Assembly (NCBI RefSeq): GCF_001718695.1
Contig: NZ_CP013421.1
Span: 310,001 to 374,000 of the forward strand
Length of the DNA stretch: 64,000 nt
Direction: 5' to 3'
Source: Burkholderia ubonensis
Lineage (GTDB): Bacteria; Pseudomonadota; Gammaproteobacteria; Burkholderiales; Burkholderiaceae
This document shows positions 18,143-27,229 of the stretch, one piece after another. Within the stretch, counting starts at the first letter, position 1. Each line of letters opens with the position of its first letter. The notes beneath the pieces were generated by a model. The model was not told the DNA's origin, made no database searches, and was given only the letters and a program-made list of their open reading frames with translations. The translations under genes and the position numbers were made by a program.

Positions 18143-19516
18143 ATGCCGACTTGTTTCGTCCTGAGCTTTCTCGCCGAGCATTCACCTACGAGCGTGGCCA
18201 ACCATCGGGCCTATGCAGACTCGCGAGGCTATCCCCACTATGTGGTCGACGCGTGTGATGGGCCACGCGGCCCTCAAGCCCTGGCCCTGCACAAGTACCA
18301 GACACTGCTCGACCGACTCCATGTCTGCGCGAACGACGACGTCGTCCTGCTCTTGACCGAGAGCGCCTTGATCGTCGGGGACTATCCAATCGAACCGCTC
18401 GTCGCCGGACGCGATGAATTGCTGGTGCGCACCACCGAGACGCTGCCGCAGGTCAACCTCCAGATCTGGCGCAATGGCGCTGCGTCACGCGAGCGGCTCG
18501 CACGGGTCGTGGCGCGTTGCCGGTTAGGTGGCGAGCCATTTCCGGGCGAACCCGCGCTGTTCGCCGATGCCGCCGCTCACGACTGGTATCAGCCGCTGGC
18601 GAACATCTGCGTGGTGATGAATTCCAGTCCAAACGTCGATCCCGCCTGGGCGCGTACGCCTACTTTGGCGATCAGCCTTGGCACCGCCGAGCAATCGCCG
18701 CCCGAGCTGCTCGCCGTGCCTCGATTTCGGCGCGTGCTGGCCGAACACATTCAGTCCTGCCGGACCACGGGCCGACCGTTTTTTCATTTCGAGCCGCCTG
18801 CCCAGCCGGATCCCGACGAGCGTTCAACTTACGACGCGGGCCAGCCGATCGCACTCGTCACGCTCTATACCCCCGAGATAGCCCGCTACGGAGCCATCGC
18901 CGAGCACAATCTCCGACAGTACTGTGCCCGACACGGTTACACGCTCTATGTGCACCGAGGGATGCCCCAAGAAGTGGGGCTGAGCGGCACCGGCAACTGG
19001 ATCAAACCGTGGTTGCTGCACGCTTATCTGCAACACCACTCATGGGTGGTTTGGGTCGACGCCGACGTGTTGATTCACGCCCCCGCCCAACGGCTCGAGC
19101 CGCTGCTGGCGGACCGCACCGTGCTGCTCGCGCGCGACATCGGCCAATGGCCCTTCAACTCTGGCGTGATGGGCTTCGCGCAGATTCCAGCGAACCTTGA
19201 ATTGCTCGCATTGCTCATGCAGCGAATCGCCAGTCTGGCCGATCGCTCCTCTGTCTATGCGGGCAATGGCGACCAGCACTACTTTATTCAGACCATGCGC
19301 GAGCTCGGCCTGCTCGATGAAACCGCAATCCTCAGCCCACGCATTCTGAACACGCCCTGGTTCTTCGCCGAGCCCGATTCCTTTCTTGTCCATTACTATG
19401 GGATGTGGCTGGAAATGCGCACACTCATGATGGATTACGACGAGCGGCGCCGCCTCGCGGCGCAGCCGGTTCGGATTGGATCATTGCCATGCGCGCCTTC
19501 GTTGCCTTCCTGCTAA
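18143..19516 (+). CDS. Putative glycosyltransferase, GMA12/MNN10-like with DAD motif
   Basis: This 457-residue cytoplasmic protein has a C-terminal half (from about residue 235) resembling galactosyl/mannosyl transferases of the GMA12/MNN10 type. It shows VTLYTPEIARYGAIAEHNLRQ, then GNWIKPWLL, the metal-binding WVDADVLIH (about 304-312), FNSGVMGF and YAGNGDQHYFIQ. The N-terminal half (NHRAYADSRGYPHYVVDACD, LHKYQTLL, DVVLLLTESALI) looks like a second, degenerate copy of the same fold lacking the DxD. It lies downstream of the recombinase and overlaps the S41 protease start by 28 nt, so those two are coupled. With the DUF2827 proteins it makes a plausible glycosylation set for the adhesin. Donor and acceptor are unknown. 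Confidence 0.75.
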   Translation: MPTCFVLSFLAEHSPTSVANHRAYADSRGYPHYVVDACDGPRGPQALALHKYQTLLDRLHVCANDDVVLLLTESALIVGDYPIEPLVAGRDELLVRTTETLPQVNLQIWRNGAASRERLARVVARCRLGGEPFPGEPALFADAAAHDWYQPLANICVVMNSSPNVDPAWARTPTLAISLGTAEQSPPELLAVPRFRRVLAEHIQSCRTTGRPFFHFEPPAQPDPDERSTYDAGQPIALVTLYTPEIARYGAIAEHNLRQYCARHGYTLYVHRGMPQEVGLSGTGNWIKPWLLHAYLQHHSWVVWVDADVLIHAPAQRLEPLLADRTVLLARDIGQWPFNSGVMGFAQIPANLELLALLMQRIASLADRSSVYAGNGDQHYFIQTMRELGLLDETAILSPRILNTPWFFAEPDSFLVHYYGMWLEMRTLMMDYDERRRLAAQPVRIGSLPCAPSLPSC

Positions 19517-20901
19517 TCACGGCCGCCGGGTTGGCACGGGCCGATGGCCTGCCAGCCGACGTGCGCCGCTCCCTCGAACAAGCGTTCAATCTCATCAAGC
19601 AGGACTATGCCGGACGCGTGGACGACGCGACTTTGATGACAGCGGCCATCAAGGGCATGGTGGCTGATCTGGACCCGCACTCTCAGTTCTTCGAGCGCGC
19701 TGAGTTCGCGAAGCTGCAGGAGCATCTGAATGGCGGCTTTGCCGGCGTCGGGCTGCAAGTCGGGTTGAGCGACGGCGCGCTGCGCGTGGCAGCCCCCGTC
19801 GACGAATCACCGGCCGCCCATGCCGGCATTCAAGCCGGTGACCTCGTCACCCGCATTGACGACGTGCCCACGCCGGGGCTGACGCTCGAGAACGCGGTCA
19901 AGCATCTGCGCGGCGAGGCGGGCACCCGCGTGAGACTCGCGCTCATGCGGCCGAGCGAGGACCGGTCGTGGACCGTCGTCCTGACACGCGCGTTCATCCG
20001 CACGCCCAGTGTGACGATGGCACGCCCCGCCCCCGGGTATGGCTATGTCCGCATCAGCAGCTTCGGCGAGCAGACTGTCCCGGAACTCGCCGACCGGTTA
20101 CGGACGCTAGCCATTGCCGAACCTCGTCTCCGAGGACTGGTCCTCGATCTGCGCGACAACGGCGGGGGCGTGCTGCAGGACGCGGTGGGCGTAGCCAGCG
20201 CCTTTGTGCCAGAGAACACCCTCGTGGCGACCGTGGTGGATCGCAATCCAGAAAAGTCGCACGCGTACCGCACCACTTATGCCGACTATCGTCGCCCGGC
20301 GTACGCGGCTGATCCGCTGGCCGGCATTGCGCCGCGCTTCAAGACCGTGCCGCTTGTCGTACTGACCAACGCGCAGTCACAGTCGGTCACGGAAGTCTTC
20401 GCCGCGGCACTGCAGGATACAAAGCGTGCCGTCGTGATGGGACAACCTACCTTCGGCAAGGGGACCATTCAGGTCACCGGCGGGTTATCCGACGGCGCCG
20501 GCCTGATGTTGACCGTTGCGCGCTATTACACCCCGACGGGTCGATCGATCCAGAATCGCGGGGTGATACCGGACATCGTGGTCGACGAACATCGATCCGG
20601 ATCCCCCATCGGCCTTCCGCCACTGCGTGAGGTCGACCTGGCCAATCGGCTCCCCAATCCACTGGATCCCGACGACGACGCGTCTCGGGCAGCGCACGAA
20701 CGCGAGGTGGTGGCGCAATTGCGCGCTATCGAGACGCAGCGCACGCGAGGAACGCGGATCGGCAACCAAGCCGACGCTCCCGCGCGCAATAGCAAATCAG
20801 GAGATGCCCTGCTCCGGCAAGCGCTGAACTGGCTGAGACGAAACGCAGCCATGCAGGCAGCGGATCAGTCGGTTATGGTGACGCCCCGAGCTATCGAGTA
20901 G
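19489..20901 (+). CDS. S41-family carboxy-terminal processing protease
   Basis: This 470-residue exported protease starts at MRAFVAFLLITAAGLARADG, a cleavable signal peptide; longer starts lie within the upstream gene. A PDZ domain (about 75-160, GFAGVGLQVGLSDGALRVAA, HAGIQAGDLVTRIDD) precedes the peptidase core. The core shows GLVLDLRDNGGGVLQDAVGV and the catalytic Ser/Lys pair in NAQSQSVTE (Ser about 297) and TFGKGTIQ (Lys about 324). The serine motif is SQSVTE rather than the common SASASE, but the key Ser is kept. Such enzymes trim or degrade periplasmic C-termini. In this locus it may control quality or processing of envelope proteins, including the adhesin. Substrate is inferred only. 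Confidence 0.88.
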   Translation: MRAFVAFLLITAAGLARADGLPADVRRSLEQAFNLIKQDYAGRVDDATLMTAAIKGMVADLDPHSQFFERAEFAKLQEHLNGGFAGVGLQVGLSDGALRVAAPVDESPAAHAGIQAGDLVTRIDDVPTPGLTLENAVKHLRGEAGTRVRLALMRPSEDRSWTVVLTRAFIRTPSVTMARPAPGYGYVRISSFGEQTVPELADRLRTLAIAEPRLRGLVLDLRDNGGGVLQDAVGVASAFVPENTLVATVVDRNPEKSHAYRTTYADYRRPAYAADPLAGIAPRFKTVPLVVLTNAQSQSVTEVFAAALQDTKRAVVMGQPTFGKGTIQVTGGLSDGAGLMLTVARYYTPTGRSIQNRGVIPDIVVDEHRSGSPIGLPPLREVDLANRLPNPLDPDDDASRAAHEREVVAQLRAIETQRTRGTRIGNQADAPARNSKSGDALLRQALNWLRRNAAMQAADQSVMVTPRAIE

Positions 20902-21637
20902 AGCAAAGGTCTTGATCTGAGCAGAAAATGGTCGGCCCTAAACGCATTTCTGATGGAGGTTGCTTCGATGTGACTGAATGTCCCCAGCGTTGCACTCGCG
21001 GAGTGTCGTGAACAATGGCTGAAGTCAGCCGAGTTACAGCACGAACGCGATCTGCAGGCCTCCCTGCTGCAGGCGAGCTAAGCTCGGCGCCTGCAGCGAG
21101 ACGCCACACAAAAGATCACCACAATGCACGGCCCTACCGGCATCTCCAATGAGGGCTCCGACGAGGCTTCTGTCGCATTGTCACCAGGTTCGGCGTTCCA
21201 AAACTTCGACACAAGCCGACTACATAACTCCGGATGCAGCGGCTTTTGACCAATTTGCCCAAGTCGACCAGTTGATCTAGTTCGTCGCCCGACGGTGAAA
21301 AGGGTCGCGCAACCTGTACGTATTGGTTTGCTCGCAGGAAACTCGCTGTGATGTTGTGGTGCGGCGCGTGACACGCCGAGGCATCGAGTACGGGCTAGGA
21401 GCTGGCCGTCGCATGAGCCATTGAGCAGCGCTTGAACCACGAAGCCCACGCACAGTATTGGGCCGCGTCGCGCAGCCGCACCACCGAGCGAGGGCGACCA
21501 TGCGGCCCATCCACGCAGTCCGGAACAACAACGCGTCGCTGACTTGCCGCCGGATTAGCAGCGTGCGCGAACGGAGTCTGTTCTTATGCCTTTGAACGTC
21601 GCACCCCGTCACTCGTCCACCGAATGCCCAGACCTCG
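20902..21637. other. Non-coding or decayed stretch at the end of the adhesin locus
   Basis: No reading frame here looks like a real protein on either strand. Frames are short, Arg/Ser-rich and mutually contradictory. It separates the intact adhesin locus from the mobile-element region and probably contains gene remnants. Confidence 0.5.
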
Positions 21638-21874
21638 TCAGTCAACGGGATAGGCAACCTCTTGCCACCGTCGCACCGCTCGCTTGCCTGTGCGCGTGAC
21701 CCCATAGCGCTGCTCACGCAGTGCATCCAGCGCTCGGGCGTCCAATTCCGAATCTCCGCAGCTATGCTTAAGCACGACGTCCTGCACGTGTCCACGCTCA
21801 TCGAGTAGTACGCGCGCAATAACTCGACGTCGACCGCAATCTTGTGCGCCAGCCTGACGCAACAGTCTATCCAT
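21638..21874 (-). CDS. TonB C-terminal domain-like fragment
   Basis: This is about 78 residues from the ATG at 21874 (MDRLLRQAGAQDCGRRR), or 93 from an ATG at 21919. The segment VIARVLLDERGHVQDVVLKH followed by SELDARALDALREQRY matches the TonB/TolA C-terminal fold. That fold has a beta strand with DExGxV, then LD..A..A, and it ends WQEVAYPVD. The N-terminal membrane anchor and proline-rich spacer of a true TonB are absent, so this is either a stand-alone periplasmic-like domain lacking a signal or a decayed remnant. Neighbours give no functional hint. Confidence 0.4.
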   Translation of the reverse strand: MDRLLRQAGAQDCGRRRVIARVLLDERGHVQDVVLKHSCGDSELDARALDALREQRYGVTRTGKRAVRRWQEVAYPVD

Positions 21875-22158
21875 CAAACCCAATGAGATCCTCCAATTGC
21901 CAATGTCGTGGTTGCACACGATAACGACGGTTACCGCGCTTTATGACAATCAACATACGATAAAGCGTAATGTCGCGACAGCCAATTTTCCACGACGCGC
22001 TCCATTCTTTCTATCGACGACTAACCGCCTCGACGATTGTTGTGCGGATTCACTGCCATCTCGACAGATGAGCCATTTAAAACACCAACACCTCTATTTA
22101 CATATAAAATATTAATTTTTACAATTTCAAAATAACATATCAAATATTGATAAACACC

Positions 22159-23001
22159 CTAAGGGCGACCGAGTTTCGATGCCACGCAGTTGGCGGCCAT
22201 ACGCACAGTCACACCTGAAAGCGGCTTCTTCGCTGCCCCATCGCGGACGGCATGATTTTTTGCGCCGATTCGCCTCGATAAAAACAGCATACTCCCCAGT
22301 GGAATCAACATGCCAGTGCATTCCATGCAAATCGTATTATTTATCTGGAGTCCATTGTACAATTCGAGTCTATCGGACTGCATACATTTCATCTGATTGA
22401 CATGTCTATCGAGCTTCTGTTCCTCGGGCGCCTCCGAACCCCGCTCTTGCGCTTCGCCAATTTTGAGAGATCGTGAAAGCGTCCTAGGATGCACCTGGAG
22501 GCTTCTCGCAACAACAGATTCCGAATGTGCAGCAAGCAGCTCACGTGCGTGCCAAATCTCATTATTTTGCAAAGCCTTTGGGCGCCCGAGCCGACTGCCC
22601 CGTCGGCGGGCCGCCTCTAATCCGGCTCGGGTACGTTCACTGATAAGTGCGCGTTCAAACTCAGCCAGCGCTGCAATCATATGGAACGTAAATCGGCCCG
22701 TTGAAGACTCGGTATCGATCAACTCAGTTAAAGAGACAAATCTGATGCCAGACCGATTTAAATCACTCATTACCGAAATCAAGTCACGAATGGACCGCCC
22801 CAAACGGTCGAGTTTCCACACAACCAACGTATCACCGGCCTTCAACACACGAAGCGCCTCGGCAAGTCCAGGACGATTTATCTTCGCACCGGAAATTCCC
22901 TGATCAGAATAGATAGATTCACACCCAGATCCCCTTAGAGCATCGATTTGGAGATCAAGGTTTTGCTCCTCTGTCGATACACGAGCGTAGCCAATTCTCA
23001 T
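22159..23001 (-). CDS. Serine recombinase with an unrecognised C-terminal extension
   Basis: This is a 280-residue protein. Residues 1-190 are a standard resolvase: MRIGYARVSTEEQNLDLQID (catalytic Ser9), VVWKLDRLGRSIRDLISVMS, LAEFERALISERTRAGLEAA, RLGRPKAL and a C-terminal DNA-binding helix pair (VVARSLQVHPRTLSRSL). The final ~90 residues, with Cys residues in NNTICMECTG, do not match the family and have a lower-GC composition; they may come from read-through into foreign DNA. It differs clearly from the recombinase at 17476. It lies next to the IS21-family element but is not part of it. A phage or transposon origin is likely. Confidence 0.8.
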   Translation of the reverse strand: MRIGYARVSTEEQNLDLQIDALRGSGCESIYSDQGISGAKINRPGLAEALRVLKAGDTLVVWKLDRLGRSIRDLISVMSDLNRSGIRFVSLTELIDTESSTGRFTFHMIAALAEFERALISERTRAGLEAARRRGSRLGRPKALQNNEIWHARELLAAHSESVVARSLQVHPRTLSRSLKIGEAQERGSEAPEEQKLDRHVNQMKCMQSDRLELYNGLQINNTICMECTGMLIPLGSMLFLSRRIGAKNHAVRDGAAKKPLSGVTVRMAANCVASKLGRP

Positions 23002-23464
23002 TCTGAGACTCGCACCTTTCCCATGCCACCAATGTCAGCACCCCGAGCCTCAGTGGCTCGCCGTTTAAGCGATTATTCGCCAAACATCCAGGAATTACTT
23101 GTAAACAAGATTACTTCTATTTCTGCGCAATAATTTAACACATTGATCCATTCTGGCAAAAACTGGATGGGGAATATTTTGAGGATTTGACAGTCTTTTA
23201 CGTTTCGACGCTTTCACAACCCAATACGTTAGTAACCGGCATGATATAGCCGGTGCCTCTGTCATCTTCCGCCATATAGGAGCCACCGGGCTTCCGGCAT
23301 AAAGGAGCCGGGACGTTTTCGGCATAAAGGAGCCACTTCGTTTCCGGCATATAGGAGCCAGCCGATTTTCGGCATATAGGAGCCAGGGGCGGTACCGAGC
23401 ATCTCGATGGTGACGTTCATCGTCGGCTTACCCTTTGGGGCGTGATCCCCCAAGGGAGGCTGCG

Positions 23465-24688
23465 ATGAGCCGACGGAGAATCGAGATGCACCAATATCGA
23501 CAGGTTCTCGTGCGCATTCGCCACGGGGATTCCGACCGCGAGCTGGCGCGCTGTCGCTACATGGGCCGACGCAAGCTCGCTGCACTGCGCGAGTTGGCCG
23601 AGCAACGCGGCTGGCTCAAGCCCGATGCGCCGTTGCCGGATGACGCCGAGATCGCCGCAGCGCTGGGCTCGCCGCGCAAAGCCACGTCGACCGTCTCAGG
23701 GCTCGAAGTCCATCGCGCCTTGATTGCGTCTTGGCTCGAGCAGAACGTGCCCGGCACCGCGATTCTGGCCGCATTACGGCGCGAGCACGGCTACACCGGC
23801 AGCTATTCGTCGGTTTATCGCATGATCGTTTCGATCAACGCCGATCGGCCGCCCGACGCCACCGTGCCGCTGAGCTTTGCACCAGGGGAAGCCGCACAGG
23901 TGGATTTCGGCGCCGGCCCGATGCTGCCCGACGCCGACGGTGTGTTCAAGCGCACGTGGGCGTTCGTGATGACGCTTGCCTTCTCGCGACACCAGTACGT
24001 CGAGTTCGTCTGGGACCAGACGGTCGCGACTTGGCTCGGATGCCATCGCCGCGCGTTCGAATGGTTCGGCGGTGTCCCCACGCGCGTGATCATCGATAAC
24101 CCCAAATGCGCAATCACGCGTGCCTGTACATACGATCCCGTCGTGCAACGCGCCTATGCGGAATGTGCCGAAGGGTACGGCTTCCGCATCGATCCTTGCC
24201 CACCGGCCGATCCGCCCAAGAAGGGCATCGTGGAAGCCGGCGTCAAATACGTGAAGGGCAACTTCTTGCCGCTGCGCCAGTTCCGCGACTTCACGGACCT
24301 GAACGCGCAGGCGCGTCATTGGGTCATGCACGAAGCGGGGCTCCGCATCCACGGCACTACGCGCAAAGTACCGCTCGAATTGTTCGAACTCGAACGGCCC
24401 CTCATGCGCGAACTGCCCGCCGTCGCGCCCGATCTGGGCACCTGGCACAAGGTCTCGGTCCACCGGGACTGCCATGTCGCGCATCAGCGCATGCTGTATT
24501 CCGTGCCATTCTCGTTGGTCGGCAAGCGGTTGTGGCTGCGTGCGACCGATGCTTCGGTCTGCATCTACGACGATTACCGACTGGTGGCTTCGCATGTGCG
24601 TGGCCGTCGCCCCGGCGACCGGCTCACCGTGCGCGACCACTTGCCGCCCGAGGCTCGCGCGTTTCTCGCTCACGATCGCCCGGCGTGA
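23465..24688 (+). pseudogene. istA: istA transposase of IS21 family, C-terminally truncated
   Basis: About 407 residues from MSRRRIEMHQYRQVLVRIRH remain. A helix-turn-helix near the start is followed by an rve-type DDE core: AQVDFGAGPM (first Asp), RVIIDNPKCAI (second Asp) and KGIVEAGVKYVKGNF (Glu). The normal family protein continues for roughly 80-100 further residues after ARAFLAHDRP. Here the reading frame instead runs into sequence that, in another frame, reads as istB (REQKKFALRMRRAAFRTSKT). A deletion has therefore removed the istA C-terminus and the istB start. The protein is probably inactive for complete transposition. Confidence 0.85.
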
Positions 24689-24847
24689 ACAGAAGAAGTT
24701 TGCGCTGCGCATGCGACGCGCCGCCTTCCGCACCAGCAAGACACTGGAGCAATTCGACTTCGATCGGTTGCCGCAATTGAACCGCGCACTCGTGCATGAT
24801 CTGGCCGGCGGCCGTTACCTCGGCGAACTGAGGTCGGACGGAATTCG
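24685..24847 (+). pseudogene. istB: istB 5' fragment
   Basis: About 50 residues of an IstB ATPase N-terminal domain are readable (REQKKFALRMRRAAFRTSKT, then FDFDRLPQLNRALVHDL). It has no start codon of its own and stops at the IS3-family insertion at 24848. The rest of the gene resumes at 26078. Confidence 0.75.
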
Positions 24848-24861
24848 TGGAGGCCAACGGG

Positions 24862-25737
24862 TTAAGCAGCGATCTGATTCAAATAGAAGCGCTGCGTGAA
24901 CGCGACAGGCGATTGGTAGTTCAGACGCGCCTGCGTGCGCTGCCGGTTGTAGAAGATTTCGATGTATTCGCTGATCGCCAGGCGCGCCTGCTCGCGCGTG
25001 GCGAAGCGTTGATGATAGACCAGTTCATTCTTCAGCGTTCCCCAGAAGGATTCGATGGGCGCGTTGTCGTAGCAGTTGCCACGGCGGCTCATCGACGCGC
25101 GCATGTCAAACTGGCCGATGAGTGCTTGATAAGCCAGCGCACAATATTGCGACCCACGGTCGCTATGATGAATCAGGCCCGCCGGCGGTCGTCGGGTTGC
25201 GACAGCGCGAAACAGTGCCTGCATGACCAGATTTTTCGTCATACGTTCGCTCATCGCATAGCCGACGATTTCGCCGCTGTACAGGTCCTTCAGGCCGGCA
25301 AGATACAGCCAGCCCTCGTCGGTCGCGATATAGGTGATGTCACCGCACCAGGCCTGATTGGGCGCGGTCACTGAGAAATCCTGGTTCAACAGATTCGGCG
25401 CGACAGGCAGGTCGTGCTTCGAATTCGTCGTGGCCTTGAACCGGCGTTTCTGCTTGCAGCGCAGTCCCAGTTTTCTACGCAGTCGCCTGATCCGGTGCAC
25501 GCCGATTCGCACGCCACGTTCATCGAGATGTTGCTTCAGGCGCTCGGGCCCGAAGCTTTCCCGAGTTCGCTGATGTGCCGCAAGTACCTCCGCTTCCAGG
25601 CGAGGCTCCTGCTGCGTTCTTTCGGACGGCCCGCGCTTGCGCCACGCATAGTAGCCGCTCACCGATACACCCAGCACGCGGCACATCGGCGGCACGGGAT
25701 AGTCCTGTCGCATTTGTTCGATCACGCCGTACTTCAC
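24862..25737 (-). CDS. IS3-family transposase OrfB
   Basis: This 291-residue integrase-fold transposase has a DDE triad visible in WCGDITYIATDEG (first Asp), LIHHSDRGSQYCA (second Asp) and NAPIESFWGTLKNE (Glu). An HTH_21-type region (VSVSGYYAWRKRGPSE, then SFGPERLKQHLDERGVRIG) precedes the catalytic core. Its start overlaps the orfA stop by 4 nt. A slippery A AAA AAG heptamer at 25773-25767 near the orfA end would produce the OrfAB fusion by -1 frameshifting. The gene looks intact, so the element may still be active. Confidence 0.92.
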   Translation of the reverse strand: MKYGVIEQMRQDYPVPPMCRVLGVSVSGYYAWRKRGPSERTQQEPRLEAEVLAAHQRTRESFGPERLKQHLDERGVRIGVHRIRRLRRKLGLRCKQKRRFKATTNSKHDLPVAPNLLNQDFSVTAPNQAWCGDITYIATDEGWLYLAGLKDLYSGEIVGYAMSERMTKNLVMQALFRAVATRRPPAGLIHHSDRGSQYCALAYQALIGQFDMRASMSRRGNCYDNAPIESFWGTLKNELVYHQRFATREQARLAISEYIEIFYNRQRTQARLNYQSPVAFTQRFYLNQIAA

Positions 25738-26036
25738 CGCGACTCCTTCGCGAAGTACGTCGCGAACTTTTTTAGCAGATCGCGCTCCATTTTGACCTCG
25801 GCCAGTTCGCGCTTGACCTGCGCCAGCTCGGCCTCCATTTCCGTCAGTGGCCTCTGGTGCCGGCCGACATCTTTCAGCTTACCGGCCTTCGCCGCGCGCA
25901 CCCAGTTTGCCAGCGTCTTGATTGGGATCGACAAGCGCCGGGAAGCTTCCGATACCCCCACACCTTCGGCCAACGCCAACTTGACCGCTTCGTCGCGAAG
26001 CTCCTTCGTATAGACCGCTCTTGGAATTCGATTCAT
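25734..26036 (-). CDS. IS3-family transposase OrfA
   Basis: A 100-residue DNA-binding subunit: a helix-turn-helix (LRDEAVKLALAEGVGVSEAS, RRLSIPIKTLANWVRAAK) followed by a leucine-zipper-like coil (MEAELAQVKRELAEVKMERDL). It ends FATYFAKESR and overlaps orfB. The heptamer A AAA AAG at 25773-25767, read in the orfA frame, is a textbook frameshift signal for making the OrfAB transposase. Confidence 0.9.
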   Translation of the reverse strand: MNRIPRAVYTKELRDEAVKLALAEGVGVSEASRRLSIPIKTLANWVRAAKAGKLKDVGRHQRPLTEMEAELAQVKRELAEVKMERDLLKKFATYFAKESR

Positions 26037-26077
26037 CCATGCCTCCGTTTCTCGATTTTACGAAACGTTGGCTTCCA

Positions 26078-26572
26078 TTTTTTCCGACCGGCCTCAAACA
26101 TGCACCGGTGCTCATCGTCGGGCCTTGCGGTACCGGCAAGAGCCACTTGGCGCAGGCCCTTGGTCATTGCGCCGTACGTCAAGGCGTCGACGTGCTGTTC
26201 ACCACTTGCACCCAGCTCACCACGAGCTTGAATGCCGCTCGCGCCACCGGCGCCTACGAGCGCCGGCTCGCCAGCTTGATGCGCGTCGAATTGCTGATCA
26301 TCGATGACTTCGGGCTCAAGCCGCTGCGTCCGCCCGCCGACGAGGATCTGCACGAACTGATCGCCGAGCGTTACGAGGCTGCGTCCACCATCGTCACGAG
26401 CAACCTCGATCTGACCGAATGGGATCAAGCGTTCCCGGCCAATCGATTGCTCGCCTCGGCCACGCTCGACCGATTGCGTCACAACGCTTACTGCCTCGTG
26501 CTCGACGGTCACTCCTATCAAAGCCCGAGGCACCCTCCGGAGCATCACTTGAACCTTGCAAACGCCACCTAA
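26078..26572 (+). pseudogene. istB: istB 3' fragment, AAA+ ATPase of IS21
   Basis: About 160 residues of the IS21 helper ATPase. Walker A is VGPCGTGKSHLAQALGHCA, Walker B is LLIIDDFGLKPL, and sensor residues lie in STIVTSNLDLTEWDQAF. The N-terminal domain is on the far side of the IS3-family insertion and in another frame. A longer open frame starting inside the IS3 terminus (ATG at 26021) exists but is an accident of the insertion. Confidence 0.85.
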
Positions 26573-26671
26573 ACGGCCCATTCTTGAACCCACCAAGATG
26601 CTCGTTTCTACCCGCTTCTACTGGCGCCTATATGCCGGAAATACCCGGCTCCTTTATGCCGGAAGGTGACA

Positions 26672-27111
26672 CCGTGTGCACAGTTCGTACACCGCGAGCT
26701 GCCTGGTCGCCAATGACACGGCCGGTCGGCCTGCCTTGCCAACCACGCGTTTCCTGGTTTCCGGATAGCGCTCGCGAACCCACGCCGTCAGTATCTGCCG
26801 ACAGGGATAGCCTAATGCCCTGAGGGTGAAGCTGAAGCTGCGCCCGTGATTGACGTAATGCTCAAGTGCCAGGTTCTTCTGTTCTTCTGAGTACTTTGGC
26901 TTTACGCGAACATACTCTTTCTGCAGATCGCCACTCTTCTCGAATTCCTCGCACCACGCCTTGAGAGAATTCTTCGTCGGGTAACCCAACTGGCGGATTG
27001 TCGCCTTGACGCGCTTTCCGAGTTTCAGGTACAGCTCGACCGCCCGAACGCGGTCTTCGTATGAATACATGGACTACCTCCAAAGTAGTCCAAGATTTTG
27101 TCCGCATCCCC
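26672..27111 (-). mobile_element. Truncated copy of the 31.5-33.1 kb IS3-family element
   Basis: These 440 bp match 32629-33068 and contain the first ~130 codons of its transposase ([20 protein letters not shown] onward). The right terminus ends at the same GCATCCCC as the full copy, while the left side is cut by the IS21 end. This shows the order of events: the IS3-family element was present first, then IS21 inserted and the rest was lost. Confidence 0.88.
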
Positions 27112-27229
27112 CATGGCCCGCCTTGGATTCCCGAACTTTATCGATTTCTATCGACGCTGCGCCTGTTTTGTCCTCAACACCCATAATGAGCCTGATTCAT
27201 AAGGTTTAAGTGGTCGCGTCGTTTTAGTC

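Larger units (their letters stand above)
24848..26077 (-). mobile_element. IS3-family element (IS51-like) inserted in istB
   Basis: A 1230-bp element with imperfect terminal repeats TGGAGGCCAACGGGTTAAG at the left and, on the opposite strand, TGGAAGCCAACGTTTCG at the right. It carries orfA and orfB in the -1 frameshift arrangement. No clear target duplication is visible, and the two istB parts are not in register across it, so the insertion was accompanied or followed by rearrangement. Confidence 0.85.
23260..26671 (+). mobile_element. IS21-family insertion sequence, internally deleted and interrupted
   Basis: The ends are matching inverted termini, TGTCATCTTCCGCCATATAG on the left (from 23260) and, on the other strand, TGTCACCTTCCGGCATAAAG (ending at 26671). 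Several internal copies of the (C)CGGCATAWAGGAGCC subterminal repeat follow at 23288-23390 and before the right end, typical of IS21 transposase binding sites. istA is fused to part of istB by a deletion, and an IS3-family element sits in istB, so it is not autonomous. The right end abuts a truncated copy of another IS, so no target duplication is left. Confidence 0.88.

Noticed and set aside
21078..21449. A 123-codon minus-strand frame after the S41 protease gene
   Set aside because: No start signal, unusual composition and no motif; treated as non-coding.
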